Source of the DNA: Pedobacter steynii | Lineage (GTDB): Bacteria; Bacteroidota; Bacteroidia; Sphingobacteriales; Sphingobacteriaceae | Length of the DNA: 64,000 bases | Direction: 5' to 3' | Assembly: GCF_001721645.1 (NCBI RefSeq) | Contig: NZ_CP017141.1 | Span: forward strand, 5,270,001 to 5,334,000 | In this document: positions 33,725 to 41,418 of the stretch, in pieces | Layout of the letters: every line of letters starts with the position of its first letter | Position numbering within the stretch: the stretch's first letter is position 1 | Notes under the pieces: model-generated | Seen by the model: the letters and a program-made list of their open reading frames with translations, nothing else | The model's database searches: none | What the model was told of the DNA's origin: nothing | Translations under genes and position numbers: made by a program

Positions 33725-36418
33725 ATGTACAAAGGATGTACCCAGAAGAAACAATTCGTAAAATTTCTGCTTTTAATTTTCAGCATTTTATATCTGCCCT
33801 GTGTTAGTTTCGGGCAGCAAAATCAGGTATTGGAAAAAACTGTAACACTCCAATTAAACAACATAAGGTTAGGTGATGTGCTTATAGCCATTACAAAGGA
33901 AACGGGAGTACAATTTTCTTACAGCAGTACGCAATTGGACATACAAAGGAAAGTAAATATAGATTTCAGACAGAAGCCCCTAAAGGAGGTATTGGCGGAC
34001 TTACTCGGTGCTGAGCTCAAAGGGTTGAGTGTAAAAGGGATGCAGGTAACCATCCGGACCTCCGATGGCAGAGGTAGTATTAAGGGGACGGTCAGAACTA
34101 ATGATGGAAAAGCTGCTGAATTTGTTACGGTAGGGATTAAAGGTTTAAAGAGTGCACAGGTGGATGCAAAAGGCAATTACCTGTTGAAAGACCTGGAAGC
34201 CGGTGAGTATAAACTGATAGCGAGTTTTGTAGGACTGGGCGTTCAGGAGAAGGAGGTGAGGGTTGTAGCCGGAGAAACGGTATCCGTAAATTTTATGCTT
34301 GCAGAAAGTAATGAGCAGTTGGAAGAAGTGGTGATTAATGGGGGAAGTACCAATAAATTTTCTGTAAAGAAAACCACCACCTCTGCAAAAATGCCCCTGG
34401 GTAATCTGGAAAATCCACAGATCTATACCACCATTCCAAAAACCCTGCTTACCGAACAGATGGTAACAGAGTTCAGCATGTCGCTAAAAAATAGTCCGGG
34501 TGTGTATAAGATCCAGGGAAGCAGAGGGATCAATAGTGATGGCGCTTCATTTTACAGTATGCGTGGTTTCAGAACAGAGGCAGCCTTGACCGACGGTGTG
34601 CCTGCCCAAACTAATGGGGAGATTGAACCTGCAAATATCGAACGTGTTGAACTGATTAAGGGCCCTTCAGGTACTTTATTTGGTGGAGCAGTAGTTTCTT
34701 TTGGCGGATTAATCAATATCGTCACTAAAAAGCCGGTAGACAGCCTCGGGGGTGAAGTGAATTACACGACGGGTAGTTATGGGTTGAATCGACTGAGTGC
34801 CGACGTGTATGGTCCCGTAAATAAGGACAAAAAGTTGCTCTTCCGGATGAATGCTGCTTATCAGAACCAGAACAGCTTTCAGGATGCCGGATTCAGGAAG
34901 TCAATATTTGTTGCGCCGGCATTGGAATACCGCGTAAATGAAAAATTGAACGTCAGTCTGAATGCAGGATTTTATCAGTTGGAAGGTACGAGTCCTTCGG
35001 TAATCTTTTTGAACAGGGTTCGTGGTTTCATTGCAAAAACACCTGAGGAGTTGAATTTTGACTGGAAGCGGTCTTACACCACCAACGACCTGATCATGAA
35101 GAACCCAACAGTGAATATTAAAGGTCAGCTTACTTATAAGCTTTCTGATCAATGGACTTCACAAACTATTTATTCAAGCAATTCACGTAAATCCGATGGC
35201 TTTTACCAATATGAGTTTATTCGGGAAGCGAAGTCAGATGAAATGCTGGAAAGAAATATTTCGCTGCAGAATTCGGTGAACACCTCTACAGATCTGCAGC
35301 AGAATTTTATTGGCGATTTTAAAATATTCGGCTTGCGCAACAGAATGGTAGTTGGATTGGATTATTTGAATCAGACCGTAAATAACAGCAATTCGCCCTA
35401 TATTGTATTTGACAATGTAAGTGGGTTAAATCCTTCCGATCCAAATTATGTAAAGATCTCCCGTTCTGCAGTGGAGGCTAAGCTGGCCACCAGTACAGCC
35501 CTCCCAACCAAGAACAATGGAAAAAGTAATATTTATAGTGCCTATGCCTCTAACGTGTTGAATCTTAACGACAGATTAATGGCGATGCTAAGTTTAAGGG
35601 TTGATCGTTTTCAGAATAAAGGAATTTTAAATCAAAATAACAATACCCGTTCCGGGTATTATATGCAAACGGCGGTATCTCCGAAGTTTGGTTTGGTTTA
35701 TCAGGTATTGAAAGACAGAGTTTCATTATTTGGAAATTATATGAACGGATTCAGCAATGTGGCACCCATCAGCCAGCCTGAAGGTTCGGGTGCTTCCGGG
35801 ACGTTTAAACCGCAACATGCCAATCAATTTGAAGCGGGGGCGAAAATGGATCTGTTGGAAGGTAAATTAAGTTTTACGGCAAGTGTATACGATATTGAAG
35901 TGACGAATATGACCAGACCTGAAGAGGTTAATGTTGATGGGAAGGATTACCTGATCACGGTACAGAACGGTACACAGAAAAGTAAGGGAATAGAGCTTGA
36001 ACTGATTGCAAATCCATTTGCGGGGCTGAATGTAATTGCAGGTTACAGCTATAACGACAGCAAGCTGGTTAAAGGAACTGTAGCGCTTGAAGGCCGACGT
36101 CCAGCATCGGCAGGACCTACCACACTGATCAACTCATGGATTAGCTACGCCATTCCCAGAGGGAGTTTGAAGGGCCTGGGTCTTGGAACAGGGGTAAACT
36201 ATATCGGTAAACATTTAACGGCCAATTCGAAAACTACTGGTGTATTTATATTGCCTTCTTATATCATGGCTACTGCTACGGTGTTTTATGATAAACCGCA
36301 ATACCGGTTGGGCGTTAAAGTCGATAATCTCGCCGATGAACTTTATTTTACAGGTCAGGGGACATTAAGTCCACAGCTACCAAGAACAATTGCTGCAAGT
36401 GTCACATTTAAATTTTAA
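33725..36418 (+). CDS. TonB-dependent siderophore-type receptor with STN domain
   Basis: The frame extends to a TTG at 33683, but the ATG at 33725 gives a normal signal peptide (FVKFLLLIFSILYLPCVSFG) and 897 residues. Domains in order are STN/secretin-like (VTLQLNNIRLGDVLIAITKE), a carboxypeptidase-regulatory-like beta-sandwich (GSIKGTVRTNDG), a plug with GFRTEAALTDGVP and VELIKGPSGTLFGG, and a beta-barrel ending SVTFKF. The siderophore-receptor plug pattern and the neighbouring ECF/FecR genes indicate signalling-competent uptake of a ferric siderophore. Confidence 0.93.
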   Translation: MYKGCTQKKQFVKFLLLIFSILYLPCVSFGQQNQVLEKTVTLQLNNIRLGDVLIAITKETGVQFSYSSTQLDIQRKVNIDFRQKPLKEVLADLLGAELKGLSVKGMQVTIRTSDGRGSIKGTVRTNDGKAAEFVTVGIKGLKSAQVDAKGNYLLKDLEAGEYKLIASFVGLGVQEKEVRVVAGETVSVNFMLAESNEQLEEVVINGGSTNKFSVKKTTTSAKMPLGNLENPQIYTTIPKTLLTEQMVTEFSMSLKNSPGVYKIQGSRGINSDGASFYSMRGFRTEAALTDGVPAQTNGEIEPANIERVELIKGPSGTLFGGAVVSFGGLINIVTKKPVDSLGGEVNYTTGSYGLNRLSADVYGPVNKDKKLLFRMNAAYQNQNSFQDAGFRKSIFVAPALEYRVNEKLNVSLNAGFYQLEGTSPSVIFLNRVRGFIAKTPEELNFDWKRSYTTNDLIMKNPTVNIKGQLTYKLSDQWTSQTIYSSNSRKSDGFYQYEFIREAKSDEMLERNISLQNSVNTSTDLQQNFIGDFKIFGLRNRMVVGLDYLNQTVNNSNSPYIVFDNVSGLNPSDPNYVKISRSAVEAKLATSTALPTKNNGKSNIYSAYASNVLNLNDRLMAMLSLRVDRFQNKGILNQNNNTRSGYYMQTAVSPKFGLVYQVLKDRVSLFGNYMNGFSNVAPISQPEGSGASGTFKPQHANQFEAGAKMDLLEGKLSFTASVYDIEVTNMTRPEEVNVDGKDYLITVQNGTQKSKGIELELIANPFAGLNVIAGYSYNDSKLVKGTVALEGRRPASAGPTTLINSWISYAIPRGSLKGLGLGTGVNYIGKHLTANSKTTGVFILPSYIMATATVFYDKPQYRLGVKVDNLADELYFTGQGTLSPQLPRTIAASVTFKF

Positions 36419-37505
36419 GAAAATCATACGCTTTTTACACCTCTGGCTCGGATTAATTTCCGGGCTGGTGGTATTTGTGCTCGGACTTACCGGCTCAATT
36501 TATGCCTTTGCTGACGAAATCAAGGAATGGATTTATAAAGACAGGCTCTATGTAGAGGTTCCGGCCGGTGCTTCACATTTGCCCCTAAGTCAGTTGCTGC
36601 CGCTGGCGGAACAGGCGATGGGAAAGGAGCATAAGATTTCCCGTGGAGAGCTCTCCCTGGAAAAGGGGCGTACCTATATGTTCCGGGCCCTGAAGCTCAA
36701 CCGGGAAGCTTTTGGCTACTGGAATTATTATGATTATTATTATAAAGTATACCTGAACCCATATACCGGGCAGGTAATCTATAAAGAAAACGCAAAGAAT
36801 GAGTTTTTTACTGTAGTGCTGGCTTTGCATATGAATCTGCTGATGGGCGATCGTGTCGGACATTTCATTGTGCAATGGTCGGTTGTTTGCTTTGTTGTTT
36901 TACTGCTTTCAGGTGTGGTGTTGTGGTGGCCAAAAAAGTGGAAACGAAAGCAACTAAAGAAGAGTTTTAAGGTCAAATGGGATGCGAAATTTAAGAGGCT
37001 GAATTATGATTTACATAATGTAACCGGCTTTTATAGTTTCCTGATTCTGATGATAATTGCTTTAACCGGATTGATGTGGTCTTTCGAACTGACGACCGAA
37101 AAGAAGTCAAAGGTATTTTCTGATACCACGCGGATGGTTGATGTGATGCCGGCAGACCGGATTTTGGATCAGGCATTAAAAGCCTCTCCGGAGACCGCTT
37201 ATTTTTTATACAATTTTCCTGCTGCTAAAAGCGGAACAGTGAATGTGTCGGCCTATCAAAGCGAAATGAATTTATATGATAAGGTGCAATACAGGTTTGA
37301 CCGGTACAGCGGAGCATTGCTGCAAAAAGGGCTGGAATTTAACAAGCAGGCTTTAGGTTCCCGGCTAATCTCCATGAACTATGACCTGCACACGGGAAGT
37401 GTATTGGGACTTACCGGAAAAGTGCTGGCTTTTTTTGCCGGACTGGTAGCTGCAGCCTTGCCGCTTACCGGCTTTTTGATCTGGTGGAAAAAGGGTAAGA
37501 AGTAG
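36399..37505 (+). CDS. PepSY-domain membrane protein (FoxB/PiuB-like)
   Basis: This protein of about 368 residues has four helices and PepSY segments: an N-terminal RFLHLWLGLISGLVVFVLGLTG, then HMNLLMGDRVGHFIVQWSVVCFVVLLLSGVVLWWPK, then LHNVTGFYSFLILMIIALTG. It starts inside the receptor gene, whose stop is at 36416-36418. No ATG is available before helix 1, so it uses GTG 36399 or TTG 36390. The family includes ferric-siderophore reductases of the inner membrane, which suits release of iron after receptor uptake. Confidence 0.88.
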   Translation: MSHLNFKKIIRFLHLWLGLISGLVVFVLGLTGSIYAFADEIKEWIYKDRLYVEVPAGASHLPLSQLLPLAEQAMGKEHKISRGELSLEKGRTYMFRALKLNREAFGYWNYYDYYYKVYLNPYTGQVIYKENAKNEFFTVVLALHMNLLMGDRVGHFIVQWSVVCFVVLLLSGVVLWWPKKWKRKQLKKSFKVKWDAKFKRLNYDLHNVTGFYSFLILMIIALTGLMWSFELTTEKKSKVFSDTTRMVDVMPADRILDQALKASPETAYFLYNFPAAKSGTVNVSAYQSEMNLYDKVQYRFDRYSGALLQKGLEFNKQALGSRLISMNYDLHTGSVLGLTGKVLAFFAGLVAAALPLTGFLIWWKKGKK

Positions 37506-37655
37506 ATCAGACTGTCCGGCATTGTGCGCCAGCTGTTCAATATCGGACATGTAGGCTGTGCGTTGTTGTTTTTAATTGACTGATATATATTGATTTGTAT
37601 TTCTGTTTGTTCGTGGCATCATAGCTGGAAGAAGTGCTGCAGCTTATAAAATATT

Positions 37656-38111
37656 ATGAAGAGTTCAGCGCTAACATCGAAAATAAAATGCATCATCTTT
37701 AACCTTGAAGCGTTAATGGAAACAGTAGGGGTTAAAGAGGTGTTAAAAGATCTGGAATTACCATATTTCGTTCTTTCCACTGATAGCAAAACCAAAATAG
37801 AAGATGTACTAAGGAAAGCAGGCTTAAATTCCTTTTTTACGGAGGAACAGATCTTCAGTGAATCCATGAGTTTTCCTGATGCCGCTAAAGCCATTGGACT
37901 TGAACCTTCTGAATGTGCAGTGGTTGATCACAGCAAGATCGGTATGGAATTGGCAAAGAAAGGAGATTTCTGGATTTTCGGAAAGAGTGAGGGGGCCATT
38001 AAAGACGAATTTGAAAATAAAGGAATCTTTATGTTCAATGAATTTTATGAACTTAGAGAACTTATTGATCTGTTCAATGCTGAAGTTGATCTGGAAACCA
38101 AAAAACATTAA
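37656..38111 (+). CDS. HAD-like protein without catalytic aspartates
   Basis: This 151-residue protein resembles haloacid dehalogenase-fold phosphatases of the beta-phosphoglucomutase type: the CIIFNLEALMETVGV start, VLSTDSKTKIEDVLRKAGL, then SFPDAAKAIGLEPSECAVVDHSKIGMELAKK. Motif I should read DxD, but here it is Asn16 and Glu18. The cap domain is missing, as length is about two-thirds of normal. It is probably a pseudo-enzyme, or a truncated one. It has no operon link to the iron locus beyond same-strand orientation. Confidence 0.72.
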   Translation: MKSSALTSKIKCIIFNLEALMETVGVKEVLKDLELPYFVLSTDSKTKIEDVLRKAGLNSFFTEEQIFSESMSFPDAAKAIGLEPSECAVVDHSKIGMELAKKGDFWIFGKSEGAIKDEFENKGIFMFNEFYELRELIDLFNAEVDLETKKH

Positions 38112-38133
38112 TATTCTGCCCCATATTTAAACG

Positions 38134-39159
38134 ATGTATATCATGTCTAAAACCCTCTTGAAATTCATAGCTCCCTTTATATTGCTAATCGCCTTCCTGA
38201 GTCCAGGCGCTGTATCGGGACAAATATCTGTGGATAGCATTTACACGATCCTAAAAAACGAAGTTGCGAATAAGCGGAGTAAGAGCATTATTGTTGGAAT
38301 TGTTGATGCCAATGGCAGACATATCGTTAGTGCAGGAGTATTAAGCGATAAAGACCATCGTTTACCGGATGGCAATACGGAGTACGAAATTGGTTCGATC
38401 ACAAAAGTAGTTACCGGAATCATGATGGCTGATATGAGCTTAAAGAAACAGCTCAAATTAAGCGACCCGCTTTTGAAATTTCTACCGGAACTGATTAATC
38501 CCCGAAGTAACAGGATAAGAGAGATTAGCCTGTTGAGTTTACTTACCCATACCTCAGGATTCCCACGCTTTCCGGATAACAGTTACCCCAATGATCTGGA
38601 AAACCCTTATGCAGATTATACCCTTAAACAATTGTATGATTATGTATCCAGGTTTCAGCCTGCCAGTGAACCAGGTTCCTCATTTCAGTATTCCAATACC
38701 GGCTATTCGCTGCTGGGACAGGCACTCAGTAAAGTGTCTGGCAAGGATTATGAAACCCTGGTAAAGGAGCAGATCTGTGTACCTCTAAAAATGACCAGTA
38801 CGGTGATTACCTTAACACCCGCAATAAGAAGTAATATGGCGATCGGGCATAATGCCTATGGACAACCTGTTGCGAATTGGGATATGCCGGCAGTAGCGGC
38901 TAATGGTGCACTAAGGTCTAACGTAAATGATATGTTAAACTTTGTTGAGGCGAACTTAGGGTTGATGAAGTCTGATTTGTACCCGGCGATGGAATTGTCT
39001 CATGTTAAACAGTTAAGAAAAGGTGATGATAATGCCTTTATCACCTTAGGATGGACGCTGTTTGACGACAATGATAAGCAAATACAGGAATACGCAAGCT
39101 GCAGTTCCTATGGTATAGGCAGCCATGTCGCTCCAAAGAAATCCACGTCCCAGCACTAA
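38134..39159 (+). CDS. Serine hydrolase (beta-lactamase family), apparently C-terminally truncated
   Basis: This 341-residue exported protein starts at 38134 or at ATG 38143 (MSKTLLKFIAPFILLIAFL). The penicillin-binding-type active site is visible as Ser88-x-x-Lys91 (GSITK) and Tyr186-Ser-Asn (YSNTGYSLLG). The third motif (KTG or HxG) that should follow the GWTLFDDNDK region is missing. The last ~25 residues are an antisense reading of the convergent DUF2809 gene (overlap 39046-39159). A deletion that removed its 3' end is the simplest explanation. Confidence 0.78.
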   Translation: MYIMSKTLLKFIAPFILLIAFLSPGAVSGQISVDSIYTILKNEVANKRSKSIIVGIVDANGRHIVSAGVLSDKDHRLPDGNTEYEIGSITKVVTGIMMADMSLKKQLKLSDPLLKFLPELINPRSNRIREISLLSLLTHTSGFPRFPDNSYPNDLENPYADYTLKQLYDYVSRFQPASEPGSSFQYSNTGYSLLGQALSKVSGKDYETLVKEQICVPLKMTSTVITLTPAIRSNMAIGHNAYGQPVANWDMPAVAANGALRSNVNDMLNFVEANLGLMKSDLYPAMELSHVKQLRKGDDNAFITLGWTLFDDNDKQIQEYASCSSYGIGSHVAPKKSTSQH

Positions 39160-39444
39160 TGCGCCTAAACTGGTATTCCTAATCTGGTCTATCCAGGCCA
39201 CATGATAGAGCTGGCTAAGTTCAATTAGGTAACATATTGTCAAACTGATTAAAGCAGCTTTAAGATAATTTAACCTGATGAACAGAAATCTGATGAGAAA
39301 AAACATCATTATCGCATAGAGTATATCACCTGTGATTAAAGGAATAATAGTTGTTTTTCTGGATAGGATACCTAAAATAATTACAGTAATCAATAATAAA
39401 GCATAGTTAAGCCTGCTCCTAAGGTTGCTGTTCTGCGATTTCAT
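39046..39444 (-). CDS. DUF2809-type membrane protein
   Basis: This 132-residue protein has about four predicted helices and the DUF2809 pattern CYLIELSQLYHVAWIDQIRNTSLGALVLGRGFLWSDMAAYTIG. The function is unknown. The final eight residues (VVKQRPS region) are read from the antisense of the serine hydrolase, so its own natural end may also have been replaced. Its start overlaps the TfoX gene stop by 4 bp. Confidence 0.8.
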   Translation of the reverse strand: MKSQNSNLRSRLNYALLLITVIILGILSRKTTIIPLITGDILYAIMMFFLIRFLFIRLNYLKAALISLTICYLIELSQLYHVAWIDQIRNTSLGALVLGRGFLWSDMAAYTIGTAACVFLYLLIIVVKQRPS

Positions 39445-39788
39445 GGTTTCTTTTTTTTCTTGCTTGCTTTGGCTTTTGGATTAAAATCGAGGCAAAGGTC
39501 CACCCAGTACCGAAGTTTCTGTGGTTGATCAAATGCCAGCTCTTCTACGTATACATAATCTTTCATCACCCGGCCATTATTCATCATGTTCCGGCAATTG
39601 CCATTTTCCAGTTCCGTTTCTACTTTTTCCGCACCAATGCGACATAGCAGTTCTACACCCGAGATGCAGATGCACATCTTTTCATCCACCATAAAACATA
39701 CACCACTGAACATTTCTTTTTCAGTCACATCGTTACGATCGGAAAGTAGTTCCCGGACCCGGTTGGCCAATTGATCATCGTATGCCAT
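39441..39788 (-). CDS. TfoX/Sxy N-terminal domain protein
   Basis: This 115-residue protein has the TfoX-N pattern AYDDQLANRVRELLSDRNDVTEKEMFSGVCFMVDEKMCICI and ends in a Lys-rich tail (KAKASKKKKKP). In Bacteroidota these short proteins are common and not proven competence regulators. It overlaps the DUF2809 start by 4 bp, which indicates co-translation. Confidence 0.87.
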   Translation of the reverse strand: MAYDDQLANRVRELLSDRNDVTEKEMFSGVCFMVDEKMCICISGVELLCRIGAEKVETELENGNCRNMMNNGRVMKDYVYVEELAFDQPQKLRYWVDLCLDFNPKAKASKKKKKP

Positions 39789-39937
39789 ATCTTTTTGTAG
39801 TTAACTAAAGCTTGTTCCAAATATAAGGTAATTGTCGCAAGTGTTTCATTCCATTGATCAATACCCCCGGAAGAGATTTTACCTGTTGTCAGCTCGATTT
39901 AAATTCCTATTTTTAAAACGAACCATTTATTTTAAGT

Positions 39938-40777
39938 ATGAAACTAAAAATCAGCCTGTCACTCTTTGTATCCTTAACCTTTTTATTCGTAAACCAGTCC
40001 TCCGCTCAAAAAGGCTGGATTCAACTGTTTAACGGCAAAAACCTGAAAGACTGGAATATTAAAATTTCCAAACATGATTATAACGAGAACTATGCTAATA
40101 CATTTCGTGTAGAAGAAGGACTGATAAAGGTAAATTACGAAGGGTATGGAGATTTTGATCAGCAATATGGTCATATTTTTTACCGCAAACCATTTTCCTT
40201 TTACCTGTTAAGAGTCACCTATCGTTTTGTTGGAGAACAAGCCAAAGGGGGAGAGGGATGGGCTTTACGGAACAGTGGGGCCATGCTACATTGTCAGGCT
40301 CCTGAAACCATGTTAAAAGACCAGGATTTTCCAATTTCTATAGAAGCACAAATCCTGGGGGGTGATGGTACACACATTCGTCCCACCAGCAACCTTTGTA
40401 CACCGGGTACACAAGTTGTTTATGAAGGGAAATTATTTACCCCGCATTGTTTAGATTCTAAATCAAAAACTTATGCCGGCGACCAGTGGGTTACCGCTGA
40501 ATTTCTGGTGTTGGGTGATTCAGTGATTAAACACATCATCGATAAGGAAGTGGTGCTCGAGTATACAAAACCTCAGATAGGTGGAGGAAACGTAGCGAAT
40601 TATGATCCTAAAATGAAAGAGAATGGCAAAGCTTTAACAGGGGGGTATATTGCCTTGCAGAGCGAAAGTCATCCTATTGAATTTAAAAAAGTAAGTCTTT
40701 TTAATTTAGCGCCTTATCAAAAAGACAAGCAGAAGTTAGCGAAAATGATAGCTAAGCTTTTAGCACAAACAAACTGA
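39938..40777 (+). CDS. DUF1080 (3-keto-disaccharide hydrolase-like) secreted protein
   Basis: This 279-residue protein has a signal peptide (LFVSLTFLFVNQSSAQ), then a DUF1080 beta-jelly-roll domain with WIQLFNGKNLKDWNIKI, GWALRNSGAMLH and a C-terminal GGYIALQSESHPIEFKKVSLFNL. The family is lectin-like and includes enzymes that hydrolyse 3-keto-glucosides. It is predicted periplasmic. The stop codon lies in the arm of a bidirectional terminator. Confidence 0.9.
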   Translation: MKLKISLSLFVSLTFLFVNQSSAQKGWIQLFNGKNLKDWNIKISKHDYNENYANTFRVEEGLIKVNYEGYGDFDQQYGHIFYRKPFSFYLLRVTYRFVGEQAKGGEGWALRNSGAMLHCQAPETMLKDQDFPISIEAQILGGDGTHIRPTSNLCTPGTQVVYEGKLFTPHCLDSKSKTYAGDQWVTAEFLVLGDSVIKHIIDKEVVLEYTKPQIGGGNVANYDPKMKENGKALTGGYIALQSESHPIEFKKVSLFNLAPYQKDKQKLAKMIAKLLAQTN

Positions 40778-40816
40778 TGGCAGCATGCTTAACCAGCTGC
40801 TTCCATCAGTTTGTTT
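40767..40816. terminator. Bidirectional terminator between DUF1080 and DoxX
   Basis: A perfect 14-bp inverted repeat (AAACAAACTGATGG and CCATCAGTTTGTTT), with a further CAGC/GCTG pair inside, overlaps the DUF1080 stop. It serves the plus-strand gene and the DoxX gene ending at 40821 on the minus strand. Confidence 0.75.
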
Positions 40817-40820
40817 AAAC

Positions 40821-41204
40821 CTATGATTTGTAGTCACTGATCATAGGTTTATATTTGTTCCAGTTGTCTCCGATGATCCATAGGTTGATCAGAAAAAATG
40901 GCAGGGCGATGGCCAGGCCTGATGGCTCGAAAATGGCATTGTGCATGACAATACCTACGGTAACCGGTAAAATAACAATGGCGCCAAGGGCTCTGAACTT
41001 TGGTAACATAAACAACAGCCCTCCAATGATTTCAATTGCGCCGATTAATGGCATCAACCAGGAAATCTTAACAAAAGCTTCCATTAGTTTCATTTGCTCG
41101 GCCGTCATTTCCGGCATAGGCATGTAATTAAGGAATTTGTTTAATCCGGCATTGACAAACATCAGACCGAAAAGGATACATAGTACAGTTTTTACGATTT
41201 TCAT
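40821..41204 (-). CDS. DoxX-family membrane protein
   Basis: This protein has about 127 residues from the preferred start at 41204 (MKIVKTVLCILFGLMFVNAG), which follows a purine-rich leader. The frame extends to 41246 but the added residues are not helix-like. It has four predicted helices, with the DoxX pattern GLNKFLNYMPMPEM and LMPLIGAIEIIGGLLFML. It is the third DoxX-type gene in the window. The function is unknown. Confidence 0.83.
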   Translation of the reverse strand: MKIVKTVLCILFGLMFVNAGLNKFLNYMPMPEMTAEQMKLMEAFVKISWLMPLIGAIEIIGGLLFMLPKFRALGAIVILPVTVGIVMHNAIFEPSGLAIALPFFLINLWIIGDNWNKYKPMISDYKS

Positions 41205-41381
41205 TTTATTTGGTTTAGTGGTGAATAACCATATTCTTGAATTCAACTATTAAATATATTCAAAATCTGTTTCATTTGGTAATCAGGTTTTTATCAGCCA
41301 ATATTTATACTTCATGAGGTGGACCGGGTTTAAATTTTAGAAAAAATAGCTGAACTTTAACCACATTCGGTTTTTATACAA

Positions 41382-41389
41382 TAGTTTTG
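41382..41389 (+). promoter_or_regulatory. Candidate -7 box for the FUSC gene
   Basis: TAGTTTTG (TAnnTTTG) lies 29 bp before the ATG at 41419. No clear -33 TTG is seen at standard spacing. Confidence 0.35.
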
Positions 41390-41418
41390 CCGCTAAATAA
41401 TAAATTCATATCATAATT

